A DNA stretch of 64,000 bases, taken from positions 25,188,635-25,252,634 of the forward strand of contig OX421967.1 in NCBI GenBank assembly GCA_949128115.1, given 5' to 3'. Shown here in pieces: positions 30,587-41,938 of the stretch (its first letter is position 1; each line of letters opens with the position of its first letter). This DNA comes from Anaspis maculata (taxonomy: Eukaryota; Arthropoda; Insecta; Coleoptera; Scraptiidae). The position numbers and the translations under genes are program-made. Under the pieces are notes generated by a model. The model did no database searches and was not told where the DNA came from. It was given only the letters and a program-made list of their open reading frames with translations.

Positions 30587-33500
30587 TGTATAGAGCCTAG
30601 TGGACGGAAGTATGCGGTCTACACTTCCCTCAGTTTTGAAAATATGTTAAAAAACCGGTTGAACACTCAGAGCTTAATCTTGCAAAAATCTTTTGCGGAT
30701 CTTCTGAACTCTGTTTGCATCACTTGAAAAAATTTACTAAGCATCCGTCATTAGATCACAACAAGACTGGTCATCATCCGGTTTTTAGTTTCAATCACCA
30801 CAGATTTCCTGAACACCTTGCCTCGTCAATCAGTCGTGCCAGGATCAGGCGATGAAGAAAAAACTGTATTGTTTGGACAGACAATTATACTGTTTGTATT
30901 CCGTGCGTGATGCTCGTGCAATTATCATAATTTATTCCGTGTGCCAAACAAACAAACTTGAATGTTGAATTGAGATAATGGCCCGAAATTAACTCCCCTT
31001 GAGCTCGACGATGATATACACGACACGGGTATGGTAAAATCTAGATAACGTGCATGCACATGCTTTATGCAAGAGGCAAAAGGCTCCGCCTGTGGAGATA
31101 ATTGGACCGCCGCCATTGGTTCCCTGTATCTTCCAATGCTCCTCCACGCATCCAGCAATTTATGCATCTCCGGTCTGATGTTATTATACCCGAGTTATGT
31201 TCACACATCAGCAAACATTCGGTGTGTAAAAGGTGCGAAAGGCGGAGGAATCCCTGAGAAACTTAGAGCAGCGATTTCGGCACCTCCGCCAAATTTGCTT
31301 TCTTTTTTTTACTACCAGGATGGTTCATGAGTTCATGGAAAAGATACGTACTTGTGTTAACCAGAGAAGTAAGAATAATCACTTCTCTGTTTTTTTTTAA
31401 TAAGCTCCTGGTGCGGACGCTTGTCTGATTAAGGTTTTTGGTTTTAAACACGCCTCTAACATAGGTCTAAGAACGCGGTTGGTTGTTTCAAATTCAAAGC
31501 CATGCCATTGAGAAACTATGTTCAAAAATATCAAAAATATTTTTCTGTCACCTATCAAAAATCAACAGCTGTCAAACCTGCAACATTGACATTTCAATAT
31601 AAAAACGCTACAACTTGAGAAACAAAAATACTGAAAAAGTTGTGTCCCGGATATTCTCCCCGCGGTAGACATATGGGTTCATACTTCATATTGTGTCACT
31701 GATGAAAATGAGTTTTTGGCTTCAATCCGCGGGCCAGAAGTACCCTAATAAAACTAAATATGATAGTATTGCAAACGTAATTTTGAATTTTCGAGAATAT
31801 AGGTACCTACTTGACCGAATATAATGCAACTTGGTGTAGATACAGTAGCACCGCTAATGAAGCAAAAGCCTGGAAGAAAAAATAAAAGAGTTCACTCAAT
31901 TAGAAATTCAACAAATATAGAACATTCCATAAAATAGTTTTTTCCGGGCGAGATGTTGGACGCGTTTCTCCATTTTGTAATGGTGAACCAGTGCAAAATT
32001 ACCAAAAGTTCATCAGTACGAGCGCGATTTCATAAAAAAAATATTTCATGCAGTCCAATACTACAGTTATGAAGATTGGTGTTTCAGCTTCAGGACCGCA
32101 TTTGGATTTTAAAAATTCAAGGTAAAGTAATATTGATCATTTTGTGGCATCGTACTGAACTTTCAAGAAAGTGATCCGATTTTAATGAAACTTGGAACAC
32201 ACTCCATGTAAAGATACGGATTTTCCAAAAATAGTCAAAACCAAGTAAATATAAGATGGCTGCAAATTTCTGGAATAATTTGTATCTTCGGATATATTCA
32301 ACCGAAAAGAGGAAATTGTACAGCGTATTAAATTAAATACAGCGAAAGCCTAAAGAGAAAAATAATTGAGTTTCGTACTTAAGTCTCTGAACTGAACGGG
32401 GTGCGGGCCCGCGGTTTGGGATTGGGATACACTCATTTTATTCTTTTGTACGTCCATCCTTTCGAACGGATTTGTTGCTAGTCTGATCACCAGAGATCTC
32501 AATGAAACCAGCAAGCTTTCGGACCGCTCCTCCGCCAATTGTACGGGTTTGCTGCTTATTCTCGAATCGGAGTTTCCAAACGTTGTTTATATTGTGACTT
32601 GCCAGTAGCTGTAGCTGTACCTGTAGCTAGGGCAGTATTCAGATTATTCTTCAAAACTGCCCTAAGGACGGCATTTCCTACTGTTTTTTCTTTAAACGTG
32701 AGTTTCATGGAAACCAATGGAGTAGGAGAATTGAAAAAGAAGGGTAATTTTTTTGTTCCATTTTTATCCGCACAGATCTGGCAGAAACTCACGCCACAAG
32801 AATCTATCTCTTTCTCTTTCGCTCTGCAGCTAATCCACAGTCTGTTTAAGCAATTTTTTATGCTAGAAAATGCCGGCCTTGAAAAGCTTGAAAAAAAAGA
32901 CTATAAGGGGTGTTTTTAAATTCACGGAATGGACGGAATGGTGCATAAGGACGCACATGTTTCACTATGGAATTCTCACCTTTCAGTGTAATCTTCTGAA
33001 AGAGTACCTAGTCATATTACACTTCTCTATCAATTTTTGTAGGCACTCAAAAAAACTCTTCATCTGCCTTCAAAAAGCTCGTTTATATGGCAAACTGTAA
33101 TGAACTGCTCAACAATTGGAATGTTATGGTATCGGAAGTTCCGTCTTTTTTTCAAAATGCTATTCGCGATTTTAAAAATCTGGACGCCCTCTGGCGGTTA
33201 AGATGTCAGTTGGTGTCAGTCAATTCAAGTGCTGAATCGGCTGGGACCACCAAAGAAACAGCAAATGCTCATTAAGGAGCTTCCGAAGGGTAAGTTTATT
33301 CAAATACAGTCAGTCATCTTGTGACTTGTCAAATACACAACAAAGTTCCAGCGACAAACAAAGGAGACGCAAGTAGGGTTGGATTTCCAATTTTCACATT
33401 TGTTTCCACGATTTGTTTCACATAACTTATAACTGTCGTCCATGCCCTGTGCAGTGTGCAACCCCTATGCTCTAGCCCCCGACCCGAGATGCAGGCTTTT

Positions 33501-33958
33501 CGACACAATAAACCGGCAGGTTCAAAAATTGTGAAGTTCTGAAGGCCGCTGACAAATTTCAAGCGGGACAATAATTTAATGATTTTTCCCCTTCTGGTGC
33601 TTATCTGATCGTTGGAAAACTTGTTTCCCTTTTTTATTGTGGCTTGGCTTACCTTAAAAAAATCATTCAAGGAATTCTTTTTCTCATTCCAGACTCATCT
33701 GACAGCCGAGTTGAAATTATTAAATGCTGCGTTCTTTTTGTCAATAATCTCAGATATTCTCACCTCAGCTGGTAGTTGTGTCTCACTTGCTCCTTAGCAA
33801 TTTCTCGCTTTTTCTCTCCCTAACTGAGATGAGATGAAGCGAGATTTTGGTAAAAAGAACACGGCAAAAAATCAGCCCAAGCAGGGAGTGGGCTTGTTCC
33901 GCTTGTTAAAAAATAAACGCCTGAAACACTCTACCATGAACCATCAGCATATTGGCCC
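30587..33958. other. Unassigned intergenic DNA
   Basis: Segment 32509-32575 shares GCTCCTCCGCCAA and ACGGGTTTG with 50433-50510. The segment 32155-32270 vaguely resembles satellite units from 9.4 kb. No gene was recognised. Confidence 0.4.
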
Positions 33959-33962
33959 AACT

Positions 33963-33994
<32 letters not shown>

Positions 33995-36904
33995 GTTTTT
34001 TTTTTCCAACAGACATTTTTGTTTAAAGTGGACAATAATAATTAATTATGTGATTTAACAATTCTTATCTTAATTGAAAACTGAACAAACAGAAAAAAAA
34101 ACAAGGAAAAAAAATTCATGTATACTTTTTCATTATTTTTTTTCTGAATGTAGCTTCGGTAAAATTTTGACTGAAGATATCCAAATTTTCGTCGCTTGCA
34201 GAAAAATCATTGTACAGCCTAAAACAAGTGATTAGAGGTGAGTTTAGGTGATGGTAGGTATTAGGAGTGCTAAAATGAAATGTTAATGAACTCCGACTTG
34301 CTATACGAGGAATATTTATTTTTATTTCATTCAACAATGACGGGCTACCTAAATCCCCTTTCAAAAGTTTTTGTAAAAAAATAAAATGACTAACATTTCT
34401 TCTAGATAGAAGAGAGTTCTCCTTCACATCATTCAATGAATAGTTTTGTTCACAATGTCTTGGTGGGTAATAACCATGCATTTTGAAAAATAAAAATTTT
34501 GAAAATTTTCGAAGGACGTTGTCAATCAACTTGATATAGATTTTCTTATGCGGAGACCAAATTACACAGCAGTATTCCAACTTGGACCGAACAAGTGCGT
34601 GGAACAATGTTCTGATAGCTGAAATATTACAAAACTCTTTTGTATTTCTAAAAATGAAGCCTAAGGTTTTTGATGCAGTATTTGTGATATGTACAATATG
34701 AGGTATGAAAGTTAGAGCTGTATCCATGATTACACCCAAATCCATAATTTCGCTACAATTAGCAAGCGAGAAACCTTTTATGTTGTAGCAAAAATTTACT
34801 TTTTGGTTTTTCCTTGTAAAACATATTTTTTTGCATACGTCAATATTTAGATCCAATTTATTCTTCTTACACCATAAAATCAACATATCTAAGCTATTTT
34901 GTAAGTCCAAACAATCAGTTCTTGAATTAATGATATTAGCAATTTTGATAGATGAAAATTTTACAGTTGATATTACAAACAGAAACAACATCATTATAAA
35001 AAATATTGAAGAGACGAGGACCTAAATTAGAGCCTTGAGTGACACCACTGTAAGCACAATATGTGTTAGATCGAAAACCGCCATATTCTACAAATTGTTC
35101 TCTACCAATCAAAAGTTCTTTCATTAACGATAACAATCCATTGCAAAGGCCAAACAACTTTAATTTATATAACAAAATGCAATGATGAACGCGATCGAAA
35201 GCTTTGGCCAAATCAGTATATATGACATCAACTTGATTTCGGCTGTCTAAGGCTCCTGATACGAAGTTAGTGAATTCACATAAACTTGTCACGGTTGAAC
35301 GACCTTTCATGAAACCATGTTGTTCTGGAATTATTTGTTCACCTACATGTGAGTAAATTATTTCCGAAAGGATTGAATCAAAGATTTTTGAAAAATTACA
35401 CAAGAGTGAAATAGGCCGATAGTTCTTGATTTGCGCTCTGTCTCCTTCTTTGAATACAGGAATTACTCTACTCATTTTCCATATCATAGGATATGTGGAT
35501 GAACGTAACATCAAACTGAAAATATGGCATAGGGGTGTTGATAAAGAGTCGATACAATCCACAATAAGAAATGCTGGTATATCATCAGGACCACAGACAA
35601 AATTAGCTTTCATTTTTTTCACAGCCGTCAGGATTTCTGTGTCGCTGATAGTGAACATATTGAGGACAGGATTGTAATTGCAAATATTTTGTGATGAGAA
35701 ATCTTGGTCACATATTAATGGACAACATTTCCCATCACAAAACTGGCAAGGGTTAGATTTGTCATCACATACATTATCAGTTTGTCCAGAGACGAACACA
35801 CTTGCAAAATGTTCTGCAAAACCATTTACAATGTCTTGCTGGTTGGTAAGAAGATTGTCTCGATACGTCATGGAACCCGGTATACCAGCTTTCCTTTTTT
35901 TTCTGATTGATGCATGTCCAAAATTTTTTTGGTTCATGTTGTAGAGAACTCTCTGCATTCTTGATAAAATTCCTATATTCTTCACGAATCTCATGCTTGA
36001 TTTGTCGCCGTAGCTCTTTAACAATATCTAAATGATATGCTGATTTAGTTCTCCTATGACGACTTTTGAATTTGTTTTTTTCTTTAATTTTTTTGATTAT
36101 TGATTTGGTAAACCATGGTGGATATTGGACAGATCTCGGTATAAAAACTTGTTTTGGTACGTATCTGTGTAGGTAATCAAATAAAATATTATAAAAGGAA
36201 GTACTTGCAGTTTCAGCATCAGGAATTCTCAAGATAGTAGACAAATCAATTTCTGCCAAAGCTATATACAGATCTTCTAATTTAGCCTTTCGAAAATTGA
36301 ATTTAGAAAAATCATTTCTGCTGAGAAATAGGTTTGCTGAAAGCTGTACTTTACATAGTAAATTAATACCTAAACAAGGGTGATATATGTCTTCAAATAC
36401 TAGCGGAAAGTGTCGTTTACAGACTTCCATAGATATATCATCATGTTCAGATGTTAGAATCAAATCGAGCATCCTATTGTATGAGTTCACTACTGAATTA
36501 TGTTGTTTCAAATTATGAAATGAAAGAAATTGCGAAAAAATATTAAATAAATTTGTTTTCCTTGGACTAGATAAACACTCGAAAAATTCAGGTATGTTAA
36601 AATCCCCTGCTATCAAAACTGGACTAGAAAAATCAATTTCCGTGTCCAGATACTCTAAAAACAGGGAGTAGTCATTTAATGAGACAGATGGTGGAATGTA
36701 CAAATCAACAATTATCATAGTGGCGACTTTAATACATAGAATTTCTATGTTCACGATCGGGGATTGAAAATTTAGATTTCGGGAGTTTATATTGTTTTTA
36801 ATGGCAACAGCCACACCTCCTCCTCTACCTGTCACTCCATCACACCGATAAACGTTGTACTGCGTTGGAAAAAGTTCATTGGAGTTTAAGTGTGATAACT
36901 ATTA
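33959..36904 (-). mobile_element. 5'-truncated Jockey/CR1-type non-LTR retrotransposon
   Basis: The element spans about 33967-36896 on the minus strand and ends in a (TTA)n tail at 33964-33996. AACTATTA occurs at 33959-33966 and again at 36897-36904, a plausible 8-bp target duplication, although the tail's composition makes the inner edge ambiguous. The endonuclease starts mid-domain, so the 5' part and any ORF1 are missing. The coding region is broken twice. Confidence 0.85.
34116..36892 (-). pseudogene. Non-LTR endonuclease/reverse transcriptase, broken
   Basis: The protein nicked target DNA and copied its RNA in place. In order, it shows a partial apurinic-type endonuclease with GGGVAVAI, YIPPS, AGDFNIP and MLDLILTS. 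A linker ending in FIKNAESSL follows. Then come the reverse transcriptase blocks NYRPISLLCNFSKIFDS, EQHGFMKGRS, VIYTDLAKAFDRV (first catalytic Asp) and SGVTQGSNLGPRLFN. The last part is the thumb-like tail with LWCKKNKLDLN and SKLEYCCVIWSP. A run of eight T (35895-35902) hosts a one-base frameshift. Near 34947, where the second catalytic block (Y/F-x-D-D) should follow CKIFIY, about 11 bases are missing; this removes the aspartates and shifts the frame. The copy is catalytically dead even apart from its truncation. Confidence 0.88.
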
Positions 36905-37516
36905 TTGTTATCAGGCGTGCATGGGCAGAAGTCTTGAACAAAATTTGCTGAAAAGCGCCAAGGATTGTGCAGACCTGCTGGAGCTTGACTTCAACTGAAC
37001 GAGGAATCCGCCCAATATTGATCCTCATTATGCAAACAAGAACAAGATGCCTACTTTATTGAAAATATTCTAGTCAAAATGGGGGTTACCAGTTCCTCAA
37101 TAATATTTGTTATAAATCATTTTATTCTGTTTATCCTTATAACCTACAATAATACATAATTATTGTATTGACTTTATTTTACTTCATACACGTTACAATG
37201 CTTTTCAACCAGGGAATTACGTATGATCAAATCATTCAAGTCAGCATTTAGAAACTCCCTGATGCAGTAAGAATGAGCCCTGGAGCATTCCATTAACTTT
37301 CTTGCCTCTCGCCTTATTGTCTTCTAGGTCAAGTGTTTCACCACAAATCCCAAATTCCGCGTAAACTCAAATGTACACTGTTGGGGGCTTTGGTTGCCTC
37401 TTCCACGAAACATCAAATAGGTAGTCGAAGACATGCAGCACTTGAATTCAAGTAGTCTCTCTGTCTCTGGAATTTCGAAAACCTCGAACTTTTGTATAAA
37501 AACACACCGTACACTT
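36905..37516. other. Unassigned DNA
   Basis: I see no feature that can be supported. Confidence 0.45.
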
Positions 37517-38074
37517 TAGCTATTTACGATACAAGTGTTAAAAGTGACAGGTATTATTTTGTGAGCGGGGACGCTTGCGAAACGAGCGCTAGCGAGTAGA
37601 GCAACCCCGCGAACAAAATAAAGACACTTTTAACGCGTGTATCGTACAAGATTTTATCTACAATGGTCTTTGAAATGTTTGGTAAATGTCAGAATTTATT
37701 GAAAATATGACAGGAACGCGCAGAATCATCATTTTTTCACGTCGCCCATGACGACGTGTTAAAAGTGACGGGTATTATTTAACGCTTGTTGATAATAGCT
37801 ATTTACGATACGAGTGTTAAAAGTGACAGGTATTATTTTGTGAGCGGGGACGCTTGCGAAACGAGCATTAGCGAGTAGAGCAACCCCGCGAACAAAATAA
37901 GACACTTTTAACCCGTGTATCGTACAGGATTTTATCTACAATGGTCTTTGAAATGGTTGGTAAATGTCAGAATCTATTGAAAATATGACAGGAATGCGCA
38001 GAATCATCATTTTTTCACGTCGCCCATGACGACGTGCTAAAAGTGACGGGTATTATTTAACGCTTGTAGATAAA
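37517..38074 (+). repeat. Tandem duplication of a 279-bp hairpin-bearing unit
   Basis: Units 37517-37795 and 37796-38074 are nearly identical. Each begins TAGCTATTTACGATAC and contains a ~120-bp hairpin whose arms read GTTAAAAGTG and CACTTTTAAC, with GAGCGGGG and CCCCGCG further in. It then ends with another GTTAAAAGTG or GCTAAAAGTG copy near ACGACGTG. The hairpin looks like a MITE that was duplicated together with flanking DNA. The high unit identity suggests a recent duplication or an assembly artefact. Confidence 0.85.
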
Positions 38075-38343
38075 CATTATTTAAGCATTCACCCACATTT
38101 TCTTGTTCAAGACGAACCAACTTAAAATGAAAATGAATTACACGGACAGTCCCTTGGATTTCAAAAAGTTTACTACCATGGACATACAACTGTGCAAACA
38201 GTAGTGCGAACCAAAGAATGTGCGAACAAAACGCTGCGTGGCCAAAAAACAGCTCTGGGATTAAAACACAACGCACCATGACAATGTCATGACAATCCTC
38301 CATTTTGTTTACAGCGCCCCCATCGGTAGTTAAAGTCGCGAAT

Positions 38344-40595
38344 AACTTTGGATTGTAAATACAACCGATTCTGGTTTTGTCTTCACTGTTCTTTGGATAC
38401 ATCTCCCAGCAATCTACCATGCGTTGGCGAGATTCCCTTTAATCTCATTGAGATACATTCTTTACGGGGTTTCAATGCAGAGCATTGCAAATTCGTGCTT
38501 AGTTCATTGTTGGACTTCTGATATCCCCTTGTTCTGATATGGAAAATGCCGAAACTTGTTTTGAGATAGGACATCTTTCATGACTGTATCAATAGAATTT
38601 AGAAAAAATCACAAGAACGAGGATCTGTTGAGCTAAGCACAGCACAATTTCGCAATGCCTCACATTCCGCTCTGTAAAAATCGTATAAACTGCTGGACAA
38701 CGAAGTTGTCGGTACCGGAAGAATGATTCTACTTTGGAGGCCAATATCTCCCGATTGTCAATTGCGATTTTCATTTTGTTTGTTGCGTTAACTAGCTTAA
38801 TCCTTCCGTAACCTGTCCTATAATAGTGAATGTTGAGAAACTTCATGTGGATTTTCTACAGGGTGATACGTAAAATGATGCAAATTTTCAACGACTTCAT
38901 CGTACCCCCATTTGTCAATTTTTTTTATGTATTCTAATGCAACAATTATGAAGTGTGGTGTCTTATCTCGAAAAGGTTTTAGAATTTCCCGGATTGGAAG
39001 TCTAACATTGAAGATATTAGGTTTGTTTTGGCAGCGATACACAACCGTTTCCAACCGTTTGGATTCTGCGCGCTTCCGTTAAGCCGTTCGGGCAGTGTAA
39101 ACTTCGAGTTGCCAACTGTTGGTAAGCTGTTTGGGCAGGTGCCTCCAACGGTTCGAAAACAGTTTGTGGACGGTCAGAGGAGTTTGAGAATTAAAAAGAA
39201 ACTGGTGATCAGACGCATGCGTACGCCTTTCTTCGCAATCGGGCGATCTTTGATTGATGGCGTGGCGCGTAATGTGACAGTGTGACAGTAAAGGTAAATA
39301 AAGACGCATTTTCGAGGTTAATTTAAAATAGTTTTACCTGCTGAAAGTTACATATTTACATTAATTCGGTAAATTTATTAAGGGGTTTCTGATGCGACTA
39401 ACAAAGTTGTTGACGGGAATCGGTTTTATTTTTTTTTTTCGTCAAGTAGAAACTCCTCCAAAAAGAAAATGTACAGATATTGCTATCAAATTTTGAGAAT
39501 TTTTGATTTTGATTTTTGAAAATTCAAAAACTAGATAGCATCGACAATGTATTTTTCCTCAAGAAAGTCGCATGCCAAATATGAACTTTTTATTTTCAAA
39601 AAAAGGCACCAAAAATGATTTCGCGTAGACATGAAAAAGTGAATTAGTAGAAGTCATTTTTGGTACCTTTTTTTTGAAAATAGAAAGTTCAAATTGCATG
39701 CGACTTTCTTGAGGAAAAATACATTGTCAATGCTATCTAGTTCTTGAATTTTCAAAAATCAAATTCAAATATTTCCAAAATATTTTGAAAATTTTCAAAA
39801 TTTGATAGCAATGTCTGTACATTTTCTTTTTGAATGAGTTTGTACCTACTTGACGAAAAAAATAAAATAAAACCGATTTCCGTCGACAACTTTTTTAGTC
39901 GCATCAGAAACCCCTTAAATAAGACCTCGGCTTGGCGGGGAAAACTTGACAAGTTGTTGTGTTCCTAGTTTCAACTGGAACCGCTCGCTACGCGTTCTTG
40001 CAGCAAAAACTTTCCAACCACTTGAAAACTGGTTGGAGTCGAGTATGCGCGCTGAATCACAGTTAGCAAACCGTCCGCAACTCGCTGCCAAAACAAACCT
40101 ATTAATTTTTCTGTTGAATGTTGCAGATCTATATTCAACATAAAAAAGCAATTATAGACTCCCAATCTGGGTGATTCCAAAACCGCTTCGAGATAAGACA
40201 CCAAGCACACACCATGATTTTTGTATTAGAATACGTGAAAACAAATTTCTTGACAAATGGGGGTACGATGAAGTTGGTGCAATCTTGCAGCATTTTACGT
40301 ATCACCCTGTAGAAATTATAGAGGAAGTTTCTTAACGTTCACTCTAACAGGATAGGTTACAGAAACATTAGGCTAATCAACACAACAAACAAAATAAAAA
40401 TCGCGATCGGCAGTCGGGAGATATTGGCCTCCGAATTCGAACCACTTTTCCGATACCGACAACTCCGTTGTCCAGCAGTTTTGTTGAAAGTGGAAAATCA
40501 TCTCACCAACAAAATATAGATTGCTAAAAGATGTATCTAAAGAGCCGTGAAGACAAAATCGGAATCGGGTGCAACAATCCAAAGTTCGAGAAAAA
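38344..40595. repeat. 2.25-kb palindrome around a TACAGGGTG core
   Basis: The inner core 38857-40311 has tips TACAGGGTGATACGTAAAAT and ATTTTACGTATCACCCTGTA. Unusually, the flanks outside those tips are also mirrored. GATACATCTCCCAGCAATCT (38396) answers an inverted copy near 40525, and AACTTTGGATTGT answers the copy at 40577. About 220 bp (38450-38690) are present only on the left. The core contains a separate TTAA-bounded foldback (39382-39914). Confidence 0.75.
39378..39918. mobile_element. TTAA-bounded 533-bp foldback element
   Basis: Tips GGGGTTTCTGATGCGACT and AGTCGCATCAGAAACCCC lie just inside TTAA on both sides (39378-39381 and 39915-39918). The arms mirror each other for most of the length, with AAGAAAGTCGCATGC and GCATGCGACTTTCTT nearer the centre. 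The TTAA target would fit piggyBac-type insertion, but the tips do not begin CCC and no transposase is present. Confidence 0.65.
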
Positions 40596-41576
40596 GAAAG
40601 TTAGAGTTTCGAGAAGGGCAACATTTTTAATACCGACATTCCAATAAGCTGTTTCGCTTGGGCAGGTGCGCGTGCGTAAAGGCGCCAAATTTTGAAAACT
40701 TTCGTACATTTGTCTGTTGAATGGCAACGCTGCATGCTCTGTCTACCCCCCTGAGCAGCTACTGATTCCTGGCTGCAGGGCCGATTCTAAGTGGTGTGCT
40801 GGGTGTGCCCCTGCACAGGGGCGGCCAAAATTCAAGGGCGGCGAGAAGTCTCCAATTTTTTCTAACGAAAAATTGAGTGTCAAAAAAGGAACTGATGTTA
40901 TTTATGATTTTCGAGACCGACGACAGCCGCCCTGCGTAAATTGTGATTTTTTAGTGCCGAAAAAATACAACAGGTTGTCAAGAATGGAGGCGAGGCGGCC
41001 GCCCTGCGTCAACTATTATAGATATCAGAGTTCTTTCTCAGATAAGTATCTTAGGAAGGGCAAGAATTTTCATCTCTTGGTAACATTTCGGATAGTCTGT
41101 TTGAAAACGGATCGGCGTGAAAAAATGCGGTGTAGTACAAAAAAAAATCACAACTTTCAAAAAAACCGCACTACGATCAAAATTCGAAAACCGTTTAGAG
41201 ATATTGATACGTGCTTTTCAGACTGCACTCAGAAAAAATCTGGGATCTTTTTCACAGAAGCCCTCACAGGGGCATTGAATATTGTGGACCGATTTTGCAC
41301 TTCTTCTGTTTTCACCCTGTATAGCTCACTCAACGTCGTTGAACCTCTGTACCATCCAAGTATCTTACAGCCAAAAAAACACGCTATCCATCATGACCAC
41401 GATTTTCAAAATCGATCCATTTTTACCTGAGATATTCACATTTGAAGTGAGGCAAAATTTTCTAGTGAATCAGTTCAATTGTTGCGCAGTTTATTTGAAC
41501 AGCTTTATCTGATTCCATCCAACTACAAAATCAATATGCTTACCTATGGATTGGTATAAGTGCCTAAAAACTCATC

Positions 41577-41873
41577 TATAGGTCGCGGGAACTGCGCAAT
41601 GCGCATCCTTTTCGTCGTTGAATTGACATAAAACGCTCGCGCAAGCGCAGACAGGGTGCCAAGGTACCGCTGTAGAGACTCGTTTGTTTTTAACATTTCT
41701 CAGACAAATCTTGAGTTTGGCACAATTATTTTTTTGATAAAGTGGCAATTGTTCAATAAATCATCTATATAATTTATTACAATTAAAGAAAACAGTATTC
41801 ACAAGTACTAGTGAAAATAACATTATACCATATACCCATCTTTAGCACGCGATTTTTGCTCCCGCGACCTATA
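41577..41873. mobile_element. 293-bp TA-flanked MITE
   Basis: Perfect tips TAGGTCGCGGGA and TCCCGCGACCTA (41579 and 41871) are flanked by TA on each side. The interior is non-coding and not palindromic beyond the tips. It lies inside the hAT-like element and is therefore younger than it. Confidence 0.7.
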
Positions 41874-41938
41874 GGGTGTGTCGAGGGATATGCTGAAGTG
41901 AGGTGGCCATGGACGCACCTTGATCCTCAGCGGAAAAT

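Noticed and set aside
37517..38074. CRISPR-like or phage-type repeat array
   Set aside because: There are only two long units with hairpins and no spacers, in a eukaryotic context.
40717..41430. 237-codon open frame as a hAT transposase
   Set aside because: It starts before the left tip of the hAT-like element, runs across the tip, and shows no RNase-H-like or BED zinc-finger motifs.
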